NCBI RefSeq assembly: GCF_024206495.1
Contig: NZ_JAMBPQ010000001.1
Location: forward strand, 372,001 to 436,000
Reading direction: 5' to 3'
Length of the DNA stretch: 64,000 nucleotides
Origin: Paraburkholderia sp. CNPSo 3272
Lineage (GTDB): Bacteria; Pseudomonadota; Gammaproteobacteria; Burkholderiales; Burkholderiaceae
Shown: in pieces, positions 56,591 to 64,000 of the stretch
Numbering within the stretch: position 1 is the first letter of the stretch
Layout of the letters: each line of letters opens with the position of its first letter
Made by a program: the position numbers and the translations under genes
The notes under the pieces: model-generated
What the model was told of the DNA's origin: nothing
What the model saw: the letters and a program-made list of their open reading frames with translations, nothing else
Databases searched by the model: none

Positions 56591-56948
56591 AGTGCGCGAA
56601 AGCGCCGCGCGGCTTGCGCACTTGCCGCGTTTGCCGCGTTTTCCATGACGACCCGCTACCCCACGCGGCAAGCGCGCCGCACCGCCATGCTCAGGCCCGC
56701 GCGTTCGCGCCGCGATTGTTCAACGATTCGATATGGGGCGGGCCGTTATTGCGCCGAACGAGACAGACTCGATCGGAAGCGGCATTCTTGCGCGACGTCT
56801 GAACGATAGCTAACGATTCAACGGAACGCCGTGCTCGTCGCGCGCTGCGCCGGTTCGAAGTAAGCTCTTGCGACGACTGCAGTCTCTTATGCATCCTGGC
56901 AACCGTGAAAGCGTCGCGTGCGGCAGCCACCAGCAAAAGAACAGCGAG
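56591..56948. other. Intergenic region between argO and the ferritin-like gene
   Basis: The region begins with an inverted repeat (AGTGCGC at 56591-56597, GCGCACT at 56616-56622, with AAGC/GCTT inside), a possible weak terminator for argO. The remainder shows no gene or clear promoter. Confidence 0.4.
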
Positions 56949-57941
56949 ATGGACGACCTGCTACTCGACGCCTTCGATGCGTCGCAACTCATTCCCGGGT
57001 TCAACGCGCCCGCGCTGCCAGTCGAGCGTCCGGACCGCGAGACGCTCGACGCCGCCGAGCGCAACACGCGCCACTGGACGAGCCGTGTCGCCGGTGCGCT
57101 CACGCCCGGCTCCGACCTGCATCGCGACGAGATGTGCCGCATGTTCCGCGAGACCTTCAATCCTTACCGGCCCTCGGTACTCGATTGGCCGCAGCTCGAA
57201 CCCGCGGCGCTCAAGCGCATTACCGATCTGCCCATCTGGGACATTGCCGTGCAAACGGAAGGCCGCGCGCGCCTGCGCATGGCCGCCTATGCCGCCTCGC
57301 TCGACGACGCCGTGATGCGCGACGCGCTCGCACTCAACGCGTGGGAAGAGAACCGCCACAAGGAAGTGCTCTCGCGCATGGTGGCGGCGTACGGCATCAA
57401 GCTCGCGAGCGAACCGCCCTACGTGTACCCCGAGGACGCCGAATGGGCCTACCTCGTGACGGGCTACAGTGAATGCGTGGACAGCTTTTTCGCGTTCGGC
57501 CTCTTCGAAGTCGCGCATCGTTCGGGCCTCTTTCCGCCCGAACTCATCGACACGTTCGAGCCCGTCATGCAGGAAGAATGCCGCCATATCCTGCTGTTCG
57601 CGAACTGGCTGGCGTGGCATCGCGCCCGGCTCAACTGGTGGCAACGCATTCGCTTCGAGCTGAAGGTGGCGGGCGTCTGGGCCTTTCTGGCGTGGGAGCG
57701 CGTCGGCCTCGCGCGCGCCATGGACGCCGAGGGCAACGAACACCGGCACGACAACAACTTCACGATGAACGGCGCGCAACAGGTGACGGACGTCGACATT
57801 AGCGTGCCGGAACTCATGCGCCTTTGTCTCGCCGAAAACGACCGACGCTTTGCGGGCTACGACAAGCGTCTGCTGCGGCCCGAAACGATGCCGCGTCTCG
57901 TGCGCTTCGCATTGCACTTCGTGCGCGACAAGAAGAACTGA
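56949..57941 (+). CDS. Ferritin-like diiron-type protein
   Basis: I take the ATG at 56949 (330 residues); a frame from 56868 would add 27 residues with no features. Helical, with a paired metal-ligand pattern typical of ferritin-like/diiron proteins: an early Glu in VQTEGRARLRM (about residue 103), EENRHKE (Glu133/134, His137) and later a Glu in SECVDSFFAFG and EECRHI (about 207-211). This suggests a two-iron carboxylate site, as in oxidases or desaturase-like enzymes. No partner gene is nearby, so the substrate is unknown. Confidence 0.78.
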   Translation: MDDLLLDAFDASQLIPGFNAPALPVERPDRETLDAAERNTRHWTSRVAGALTPGSDLHRDEMCRMFRETFNPYRPSVLDWPQLEPAALKRITDLPIWDIAVQTEGRARLRMAAYAASLDDAVMRDALALNAWEENRHKEVLSRMVAAYGIKLASEPPYVYPEDAEWAYLVTGYSECVDSFFAFGLFEVAHRSGLFPPELIDTFEPVMQEECRHILLFANWLAWHRARLNWWQRIRFELKVAGVWAFLAWERVGLARAMDAEGNEHRHDNNFTMNGAQQVTDVDISVPELMRLCLAENDRRFAGYDKRLLRPETMPRLVRFALHFVRDKKN

Positions 57942-58103
57942 CGCGGCCCCTTCCTTGCACGCGCGCCGCTTCGTTCGAATGGACGATTGCGGCGCGCGCT
58001 GCCTTCATGCGACGCTTCGCGCCCATGCAGGTTGCGCGGCGCGGCTTTAGCGCGCTCGAAGCACGCCTTCCACAAAGCTGAATTCCGCGCAGCTCACGCG
58101 TCT

Positions 58104-58128
58104 GTCACAGTGACGAAGGTCTTCGTCA
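58104..58128 (+). promoter_or_regulatory. Overlapping palindromes upstream of etfB
   Basis: TGACGAAG-GT-CTTCGTCA (58111-58128) is a perfect 8-bp inverted repeat, and GTCACAGTGAC (58104-58114) is a second palindrome overlapping its left end. They lie 36 bp before the etfB start. A GACGAAAG half-site follows at 58131. They are probable operators for a dimeric repressor (TetR/GntR type); which protein binds is unknown. Confidence 0.5.
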
Positions 58129-58164
58129 GAGACGAAAGCATTGCCCCTATCGAGGAGAGAGAGC

Positions 58165-58914
58165 TTGAAAATTCTGGTGCCCGTCAAGCGCGTGGTCGAT
58201 TACAACGTGAAGGTCCGAGTGAAGTCGGACGGCACGGGGGTGGATATCGCCAACGTGAAGTTTTCGATGAACCCGTTCGATGAAATTGCCGTGGAAGAAG
58301 CGGTTCGTCTGAAGGAAGCCGGCGCGGCGACCGAGGTCATTGCCGTCTCGTGCGGTGTTTCGCAGGCCCAGGAAACGCTGCGCACGGCCCTCGCTATCGG
58401 TGCGGATCGCGCCGTGCTGGTGGAGTCGAACGACGATCTGCAGCCACTCGCCGTGGCGAAGCTCTTGAAAGCGCTGGTCGACAAGGAACAGCCGTCGCTG
58501 ATCATTCTCGGCAAGCAGGCCATCGACGACGATTCGAACCAGACCGGCCAGATGCTCGCCGCGCTGGCGAACCTGCCGCAAGCCACGTTCGCCTCGAAGG
58601 TGGTCGTCGCCAACGGCAAGGCGACCGTGTCGCGTGAAGTGGACGGCGGTGCGGAAACGCTGTCGCTCAAGCTACCCGCAGTCGTCACGACGGATCTGCG
58701 CCTGAATGAGCCGCGCTACGTCACGCTGCCGAACATCATGAAGGCGAAGAAAAAGCCTTTGGAGACGATCCAGCCTTCGGATCTGGGTGTCGACGTCGCG
58801 CCCCGCCTGAAGACGCTAAAGGTTGCCGAGCCGCCGAAGCGAACGGCCGGCGTGAAGGTGCCGGACGTTGCGGCGCTGATCGAGAAGCTGAAAACCGAAG
58901 CCAAGGTTCTGTAA
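58165..58914 (+). CDS. etfB: Electron transfer flavoprotein beta subunit
   Basis: The start is a TTG at 58165 with GAGGAG 7 bases upstream, giving the family-like N-terminus (M)[18 protein letters not shown] and 249 residues. The nucleotide-binding beta-subunit features are [18 protein letters not shown] and the AMP-binding region. The tail ([13 protein letters not shown]) is standard. Together with EtfA it accepts electrons from acyl-CoA dehydrogenases and passes them to ETF:ubiquinone oxidoreductase. etfA follows 15 bp later. Codon use is closer to highly expressed genes than that of neighbours. Confidence 0.96.
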   Translation: MKILVPVKRVVDYNVKVRVKSDGTGVDIANVKFSMNPFDEIAVEEAVRLKEAGAATEVIAVSCGVSQAQETLRTALAIGADRAVLVESNDDLQPLAVAKLLKALVDKEQPSLIILGKQAIDDDSNQTGQMLAALANLPQATFASKVVVANGKATVSREVDGGAETLSLKLPAVVTTDLRLNEPRYVTLPNIMKAKKKPLETIQPSDLGVDVAPRLKTLKVAEPPKRTAGVKVPDVAALIEKLKTEAKVL

Positions 58915-58929
58915 GGGGAGCGAAACAAA

Positions 58930-59874
58930 ATGACGAATCTGCTGAACCTGGTAATAGCCGAACACGACAATCGGTCGATCAAGGCCGCGACGCTGAACAC
59001 GGTCGCCGCAGCACAGAAGATTGGCGGCGACGTGCACGTGCTGGTCGCGGGTCGCAATGCGCAGGCCGCAGCGGACGCAGCCGCGAAGATCGCAGGCGTG
59101 GCAAAGGTGCTGCTGGCCGACGCGCCGCAACTCGAGCAGGGCCTTGCTGAGAACGTCGAAGCAACGGTGCTGGGCATTGCGAAGAACTACACGCACATCC
59201 TGGCGCCGGCAACGGCAGCGGGCAAGAACGTCACGCCGCGTATTGCCGCGAAGCTCGACGTCGCGCAGATCAGCGATATCACGGCAGTCGACAGCGCCGA
59301 CACGTTTGAGCGTCCGATCTACGCCGGCAATGCGATCGCGACGGTGCAATCGGTCGACCAGGTCAAGGTCATCACCGTGCGCACGACGGCGTTCGATGCT
59401 GTCGCTGCCGTTGGGGGCAACGCAGCGATCGAAAACATCGAAGCCGCAGCCGACAGCGGACTTTCGCAATTCGTGAGCCGTGAAGTCACGAAGCTCGACC
59501 GTCCGGAACTCACGAGCGCGAAGATCATCGTCTCGGGTGGCCGGGGTCTTGGTAGCGGCGAGAACTTCGCGTTGGTGCTGGAACCGCTCGCGGACAAGCT
59601 CAATGCCGCGCTCGGCGCCTCGCGCGCAGCCGTCGACGCCGGCTACGTGCCGAACGACTATCAGGTCGGCCAGACCGGCAAGATCGTCGCGCCGCAACTG
59701 TACGTGGCGGTCGGCATCTCCGGTGCGATTCAGCACCTTGCGGGCATGAAGGACTCGAAGGTCATCGTCGCGATCAACAAGGACGAAGAAGCACCGATCT
59801 TCAGCGTGGCCGACTACGGCCTCGTGGGCGACCTGTTTGCGGCCGTACCCGAACTCGTTGGCGCAATCGGCTAA
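58930..59874 (+). CDS. etfA: Electron transfer flavoprotein alpha subunit
   Basis: This encodes 314 residues. The FAD-binding C-terminal domain is clear ([60 protein letters not shown] and a C-terminal [16 protein letters not shown]). It is paired with etfB in a two-gene unit and followed by a strong terminator shared with the convergent lyase gene. Confidence 0.97.
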   Translation: MTNLLNLVIAEHDNRSIKAATLNTVAAAQKIGGDVHVLVAGRNAQAAADAAAKIAGVAKVLLADAPQLEQGLAENVEATVLGIAKNYTHILAPATAAGKNVTPRIAAKLDVAQISDITAVDSADTFERPIYAGNAIATVQSVDQVKVITVRTTAFDAVAAVGGNAAIENIEAAADSGLSQFVSREVTKLDRPELTSAKIIVSGGRGLGSGENFALVLEPLADKLNAALGASRAAVDAGYVPNDYQVGQTGKIVAPQLYVAVGISGAIQHLAGMKDSKVIVAINKDEEAPIFSVADYGLVGDLFAAVPELVGAIG

Positions 59875-59904
59875 GGCCTTCCGCTGGCTAGTAACAAAAA
59901 ACGA

Positions 59905-59940
59905 AAGGCGCCTTTGTGAAAACAAAGGCGCCTTCTTTAT
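59905..59940. terminator. Bidirectional Rho-independent terminator
   Basis: AAGGCGCCTTTGT (59905-59917) and ACAAAGGCGCCTT (59922-59934) form a 13-bp perfect stem with a GAAA loop. On the plus strand CTTTAT follows (after etfA). On the minus strand a TTTCG then T6 tract follows (after the lyase gene), where it is the stronger terminator. Confidence 0.9.
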
Positions 59941-59979
59941 CGACTTCTGCGCAGCAGCTTCAACGACAGCGGCAAGCGT

Positions 59980-60783
59980 TCAAACCCCCAGAATCCGCCG
60001 CGCCTTGAGGATCACCGGCATGTCGACCATCTTGCCGTCTAGCGCCACCGCCGCGCCGCCGCTCGCCTGCACCGCGTCGAGCACGCGCTGCGCCCACGTG
60101 CGCTCTAGCTCGCTCCATGCGTACGCGCGATGCACGGGCTCGATCTGCTTCGGATGAATGCATAGCTTGCCGCCATAGCCGAAGCGCCGCCCGCGCCGCG
60201 CCTCGCGCTCGAGTCCATCGGCGTCGTCGAAGACGGTCGAAACGCCGTCCACGGGGGCCGCGATGCCCGCAAGCCGCGATGCCAGCACGATCCGCGAACG
60301 GAACGCGTCGAGTTCCTCGCCGTCGCCGTCGATGCCCATATCCACCTGAAAGTCGAGCGTGCCGAACGCCACGCGCAGCACGCCTCGCGCGCCACACAGC
60401 GCATCCAGGCCCGCGATCCCGCGCGCCGTTTCCACGATCGGCAACACGTGCAGCGCGTCGTGTGCGCCTGAGCGCACCGCCGCGACCTGCTCCGCGCTTT
60501 CCGCTTTCGGCAACATGATGCCCGCCACGCCTGCATGTCCCGCGAGCGCGGCGGCGTCATCGGAGAACCAGGGCGTGTCGGTGCCGTTCACGCGCACCCA
60601 CACGGGGCGCACGGGGTCCAGCGACGCAAGCACGGCGTCGCGCGCCGCGCCCTTCTGGTCCGGCGCGACCGCATCTTCCAGATCGAAGATCACGGCATCC
60701 GCCCCCGCGCCGCGCGCCTTCTCGAAGCGCTCGGGCCGGTTGCCCGGCACGAAGAGATACGAGCGGGAAAGCGCGGCACTCAT
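59980..60783 (-). CDS. CitE-like CoA ester lyase (HpcH/HpaI aldolase family)
   Basis: From the ATG at 60781-60783 this is 267 residues. Metal and substrate motifs of the citrate-lyase-beta-like branch are SYLFVPGNRPERFEKA, AVIFDLEDAVAPDQK (acidic Mg ligands), LPIVETARGIAGL and CIHPKQIEPVHRA. Such enzymes cleave (S)-citramalyl-CoA or malyl-CoA to pyruvate or glyoxylate plus acetyl-CoA. Its ATG overlaps the MmgE/PrpD stop (ATGA). Given its neighbours, citramalyl-CoA lyase is a good candidate (see findings). Confidence 0.92.
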   Translation of the reverse strand: MSAALSRSYLFVPGNRPERFEKARGAGADAVIFDLEDAVAPDQKGAARDAVLASLDPVRPVWVRVNGTDTPWFSDDAAALAGHAGVAGIMLPKAESAEQVAAVRSGAHDALHVLPIVETARGIAGLDALCGARGVLRVAFGTLDFQVDMGIDGDGEELDAFRSRIVLASRLAGIAAPVDGVSTVFDDADGLEREARRGRRFGYGGKLCIHPKQIEPVHRAYAWSELERTWAQRVLDAVQASGGAAVALDGKMVDMPVILKARRILGV

Positions 60784-62159
60784 ACACCCGCCCTCTCGCC
60801 GAACAGCGTACCCACGCGCTGCGCCTCGGCAATGCCCCACGCCGCGTCGAGCAGGCGCTGCGCATCGATTTCGCTCGCTGCGCCCGAAAATGCCGCGAGC
60901 CGCACGAACTTCGCGCCGATCTCCTCGCGCGAAAGCGTGTTGCCCGGGTCGCCCTTCGGTTCGTCCACGCGGCCTTGCAACGTGCGGCCGTCGCGCGTCG
61001 TGACGCTCACCTTGCCGATCCAGCGCGCGGGATACGCGCGGTCCACTTCCTCGTCGAGCGCCATCGTCACGCGTAAGCGAAACGCGGCGATATTGTCCGC
61101 CGAGTAGTCGCGCTCGAACTCGTTCACGCCCGCATAGCCGCGGTATGCGACCAGGCCGAGCACGGTTCCCATGTTGAATTTCGCCTGGTGAACGGTGCTC
61201 GGCACGACCACGCTGCCAAGCACGTCGATGGCGCCTTGATGCACATGCGCCGTCACGCTCGCGATATCGTCGGGGTTCAGACGATGCGCTTCGATCACGG
61301 ACAGCAGCGCGTCAGCGGCCGGATGCGTGTGACGGCACGCTGCGTGATACTTGAACGACGTTTCGACCGTGGCCCAACGCTCTCCCAGGCGATCGACCAG
61401 CTTTCCTGGATCGGCATCGCTCGACATGCCCGCCGCCATGCCCTGCGCACCTTCGAGAATGCGCTGCGCGCCGCGAAATCCGTCTGCCGCGAGCTCGGCA
61501 GCCATCAGGCCGTTCGCCGCCGCCATGGCCGTGTGCAGTTGCTTCGAATCGGCTGCGTCGCGCAGGAATTCCCACAAGCCGCTCGCCTGCGTGCCCGCCG
61601 ATCCGAACGCGTCGAGCATCTGCTCGGGCGTGAGCTTCAGCAGGCGGCCGGCCGCGGCAGCAGCCGCGATCGTACCAACGGTGCCGGTCGTGTGAAATAT
61701 CTTGTAGTGCGAACGACCCATGAATTCGCCGATGCGAATGCCCACTTCGTAGCCTGCCACCGAGGCCGCGATGAACTCGTGCCCGGTTGCGCCGAGCGCC
61801 TGCGCGAGCGCCAGCGTCGCCGGAAACACGACGGTCGCTGGATGCAGCACCGAGCCGTTGTGCACGTCGTCCTGCTCGACGAAATGCGAAGCGGCGCCGT
61901 TGGTCATCGCGGCGAAATACGCCGTGGTGCGGGTGCGGTCCGTGATCACATCGCACGGGCCCTGCGTTTCGGGGGCGCCGCGCGCGGCGCGTGCGAAACG
62001 CGCAATCGTCTCTACTGGGCGCGCGAGTTTGCCGCCCAGCGCGGAGCCGAGCCAGTCTACGTAGAGATTGACGGTGCGCTCGACGACGTGAGACGGGATC
62101 GAATCGAAGCGCAGTTGCGAGGCGAACGCCGCAAGTGCGCGGCTGGGATGATCTGTCAT
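60780..62159 (-). CDS. MmgE/PrpD family protein
   Basis: This 459-residue protein belongs to the family that includes 2-methylcitrate dehydratase PrpD and cis-aconitate decarboxylase (IRG1). Family stretches are VDWLGSALGGKLARPVETIA, TNGAASHFVEQDDVHNGSVL, HPATVVFPATLALAQALGAT and SFKYHAACRHTHPAADALLS. The ASHFVEQDDVH segment fits the active-site loop. Its exact reaction here is not certain. It lies between the CoA-transferase gene and the CitE-like gene and is translationally coupled to the latter. Confidence 0.92.
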   Translation of the reverse strand: MTDHPSRALAAFASQLRFDSIPSHVVERTVNLYVDWLGSALGGKLARPVETIARFARAARGAPETQGPCDVITDRTRTTAYFAAMTNGAASHFVEQDDVHNGSVLHPATVVFPATLALAQALGATGHEFIAASVAGYEVGIRIGEFMGRSHYKIFHTTGTVGTIAAAAAAGRLLKLTPEQMLDAFGSAGTQASGLWEFLRDAADSKQLHTAMAAANGLMAAELAADGFRGAQRILEGAQGMAAGMSSDADPGKLVDRLGERWATVETSFKYHAACRHTHPAADALLSVIEAHRLNPDDIASVTAHVHQGAIDVLGSVVVPSTVHQAKFNMGTVLGLVAYRGYAGVNEFERDYSADNIAAFRLRVTMALDEEVDRAYPARWIGKVSVTTRDGRTLQGRVDEPKGDPGNTLSREEIGAKFVRLAAFSGAASEIDAQRLLDAAWGIAEAQRVGTLFGERAGV

Positions 62160-62204
62160 GGCAGCGTAGTTCAGTGGAGTCGGTTTGCGAGGCGCAAGAC
62201 GCGT

Positions 62205-63383
62205 TCAGATGGCGCCCGCTTCGCGCAGCGCATCGATGCGCGATTCGTCATAGCCAAGCTCGCGCAGGATTGATTCGGTATGCTGACCGAGCGCCGGCAC
62301 CGCATCCATTCGCGCATCGAATGCCGAAGGCGCGCCCGGCGGCAACAGCGCCGGAACGATCCCCGCCGAGGTTTTCACCTCGCGCCAGCGCTCGCGCGCC
62401 TGCAGTTGCGGATGCGCCCACACGTCGGCCATCGTATTCATCTGGGCGTTGGCAATGCCGGCGCGATCGAGCCGTTCGATGACCTGCGCCGCGGTCAGCT
62501 TCGAAAACGCCTCGACGATCAGTTCACGCAGTTCCGCACGGCGCGCGGAACGCTGGGAGTTCGCGGCAAAGCGCTCATCGGTGGCCAGTTCCGGCTGCGA
62601 CAGCACGTGTTCGCAAAAGAGCTTCCATTCGCGATCGTTCTGCAGGCCGAGCATCACCGACTTGCCGTCACCGGCCGGAAACGGCCCATATGGGTAAATT
62701 GTCGCGTGCGAAGCGCCTGCGAGCGGCGGCGGCGTTTGCCCGTCGATCGCGTAGTAGAGCGGATAGCCCATCCACTCCACCATGCTCTCCAGCATCGAAA
62801 CGTCGATGCGGCAGCCGCGCCCGGTGCGACCACGCATCAGCAACGCGCTCAGGATGTTCGAATAGGCATACATGCCTGCGGCGATGTCGGCGATCGAGCA
62901 ACCCGCCTTCGCGGGCTCGCCCGGCGACCCCGTGATGGACAGAAAGCCCGATTCGCTCTGGATCAGCAGGTCGTAGGCCTTGCGCTCGCGGTAAGGACCG
63001 TCGTCGCCGTAACCGGAGATGTCGCACACGATCAGCTTCGGGTAACGCTCGCTCAGCGCTTCATAGCTCAGTCCGAGTCGCGCCGCAGCACCCGGCGCGA
63101 GATTCTGCACGAGCACGTCGGCGTCGGCTAGCAGCGCGTCGAGGATCGGCGCGGCCTCTTTGTGCTTGACGTCGAGCGAGAGGCTTTCCTTCGAACGGTT
63201 CGTCCACACGAAGTGCGACGCGAGTCCATGCACGCGCTCGTCATAGCCGCGCGCGAAGTCCCCCACGCCAGGCCGCTCGATCTTGATCACGCGCGCGCCG
63301 AGATCGGCAAGCTGGCGCGTGCAGAAGGGCGCGGCGATCGCATGTTCGAGCGTGACGACCTTGATACCATCGAGTGGTCTCAT
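62205..63383 (-). CDS. CaiB/BaiF family III CoA-transferase
   Basis: This encodes 392 residues with the family III layout: PLDGIKVVTLEHAIAAPFCT at the start, RLGLSYEALSERYPKLIVCD, ISGYGDDGPYRERKAYDLLI, and CSIADIAAGMYAYSNILSAL, where the Asp is the expected catalytic nucleophile. It transfers CoA between carboxylic acids, for example from succinyl-CoA to itaconate or a similar acid. It is in line with MmgE/PrpD, the CitE-like lyase and acyl-CoA dehydrogenase. Confidence 0.93.
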   Translation of the reverse strand: MRPLDGIKVVTLEHAIAAPFCTRQLADLGARVIKIERPGVGDFARGYDERVHGLASHFVWTNRSKESLSLDVKHKEAAPILDALLADADVLVQNLAPGAAARLGLSYEALSERYPKLIVCDISGYGDDGPYRERKAYDLLIQSESGFLSITGSPGEPAKAGCSIADIAAGMYAYSNILSALLMRGRTGRGCRIDVSMLESMVEWMGYPLYYAIDGQTPPPLAGASHATIYPYGPFPAGDGKSVMLGLQNDREWKLFCEHVLSQPELATDERFAANSQRSARRAELRELIVEAFSKLTAAQVIERLDRAGIANAQMNTMADVWAHPQLQARERWREVKTSAGIVPALLPPGAPSAFDARMDAVPALGQHTESILRELGYDESRIDALREAGAI

Positions 63384-63398
63384 GGCGCGCGTCTCCGG

Positions 63399-64000
63399 TC
63401 AGAACGAACGCGGCAGGCCGAGCACATGCTCCGCCACGTACGAGAGGATCAGGTTGGTCGAGATCGGCGCGACCTGGTACAGGCGCGTCTCGCGGAACTT
63501 GCGCTCCACATCGTACTCGCAGGCGAAGCCAAAACCGCCATGGAATTGCAGGCATGCATTCGCCGCTTCCCACGAAGCGTCGGCGGCTAGCAGCTTCGCC
63601 ATATTGGCCTGCGCGCCGCAGACCTCGTGCGCGTCGAAGCGGCGCGCGGCCTCGAAGCGCATCAGGCTCGCGGCTTCGACGTTGACGAACGCGCGGGCGA
63701 TGGGAAACTGCACGCCCTGGTTCTGGCCGATCGGCCGCCCGAACACGATGCGCTCCTTGGCATAGGCGCTCACCTTGTCGATGAACCAGTAGCCGTCGCC
63801 GATACATTCGGCCGCGATGAGCGTGCGCTCGGCGTTCAGGCCGTCGAGGATGTACTTGAAGCCCATCCCCTCCTCGCCGATCAGGTTTTCCGCCGGAATT
63901 TCGAGGTTATCGAAGAAGAGTTCGTTGGTCTCGTGATTGACCATGTTGAGAATCGGCTGCACCGTGAGGCCGTTGCCAATCGCCTCGCGCAAGTCCACCA
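63399..64000 (-). CDS. Acyl-CoA dehydrogenase family protein, 5' end outside window
   Basis: The frame is open at the right edge, so about 200 C-terminal residues are visible. Family features are NLIGEEGMGFKYILDGLNAE, AECIGDGYWFIDKVSAYAKE, RIVFGRPIGQNQGVQFPIAR and LQFHGGFGFACEYDVERKFR. Where the canonical catalytic Glu motif (YEG-type) is expected, the sequence reads YQVAPISTNLI, so the usual base is absent at that position. It ends 15 bp before the CoA-transferase gene. Electrons would go to ETF, whose genes are nearby but convergent. Confidence 0.85.
   Translation of the reverse strand, partial: VDLREAIGNGLTVQPILNMVNHETNELFFDNLEIPAENLIGEEGMGFKYILDGLNAERTLIAAECIGDGYWFIDKVSAYAKERIVFGRPIGQNQGVQFPIARAFVNVEAASLMRFEAARRFDAHEVCGAQANMAKLLAADASWEAANACLQFHGGFGFACEYDVERKFRETRLYQVAPISTNLILSYVAEHVLGLPRSF

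Overview
The window is high-GC DNA from a proteobacterium, most likely a Burkholderiaceae member of the Burkholderia/Paraburkholderia/Caballeronia group. Supporting signs are the arginine succinyltransferase operon in the aruC-F-G-D-B-E order with an AraC/GATase-like regulator, an hpnIJKL hopanoid-tailoring operon, a DUF3331 protein, GlgC/GlgA, HutC/HutH and ArgP/ArgO. Genus-level placement is inference. No rRNA, tRNA, insertion sequence, prophage or CRISPR array is visible. The genes read as core chromosome rather than a mobile island.

Layout. 1-5.6 kb: a second-messenger block (end of an EAL/HDOD protein, a PAS-GGDEF-EAL protein, an HDOD-GAF protein, and a second EAL/HDOD protein with a degenerate EAL domain). 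5.9-17.9 kb: arginine uptake and catabolism on the minus strand. The order of transcription is permease, permease, ATPase, AraC regulator, then astC-aruF-aruG-astD-astB-astE with several ATGA overlaps, then the periplasmic binding protein and a terminator. 18.1-20.1 kb: cbtBA cobalt uptake behind a cobalamin riboswitch, with a variant histidine phosphatase divergent to it. 20.1-26.7 kb: patatin, a BamE-like lipoprotein and hpnI-J-K-L, with a 14-bp tandem repeat between hpnI and hpnJ. 27.4-35.9 kb: a luciferase-like oxidoreductase, a secreted alpha/beta hydrolase, glgC-glgA, pdxY, an acidic hypothetical protein and a LivK-type binding protein.

35.9-46.9 kb: a secreted DUF3857/transglutaminase protein with an AraC regulator, an aminotransferase/LysR divergent pair, an HTH protein, hutC-hutH with two HutC-like operators, and a LysR/epimerase divergent pair. 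47.0-54.2 kb: an ArsR-SRPBCC-DUF899 operon, a gene interrupted by an in-frame TGA, an NCS2 purine permease, a proline-rich lipoprotein coupled to an MFS transporter, and DUF3331. 54.9-64 kb: argP/argO, a ferritin-like protein, etfBA, and a convergent minus-strand cluster (acyl-CoA dehydrogenase, CaiB CoA-transferase, MmgE/PrpD, CitE-like lyase). The gene content of that last cluster resembles the itaconate-degradation locus of Pseudomonas.

Functionally the window is dominated by nitrogen and carbon recycling: arginine uptake and degradation versus ArgO export, histidine degradation, and CoA-linked acid catabolism beside ETF. It also carries membrane tailoring, glycogen synthesis and c-di-GMP-type signalling. 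The least ordinary signals are in the DNA between and at the edges of genes: two mutually exclusive hairpins before astC, several short tandem arrays (8, 11, 11, 13 and 14 bp, plus a 12-bp in-frame one in a signal peptide), palindromic elements before etfB, and the in-frame stop at 48743. I found no wholly new multi-gene system that I can defend.
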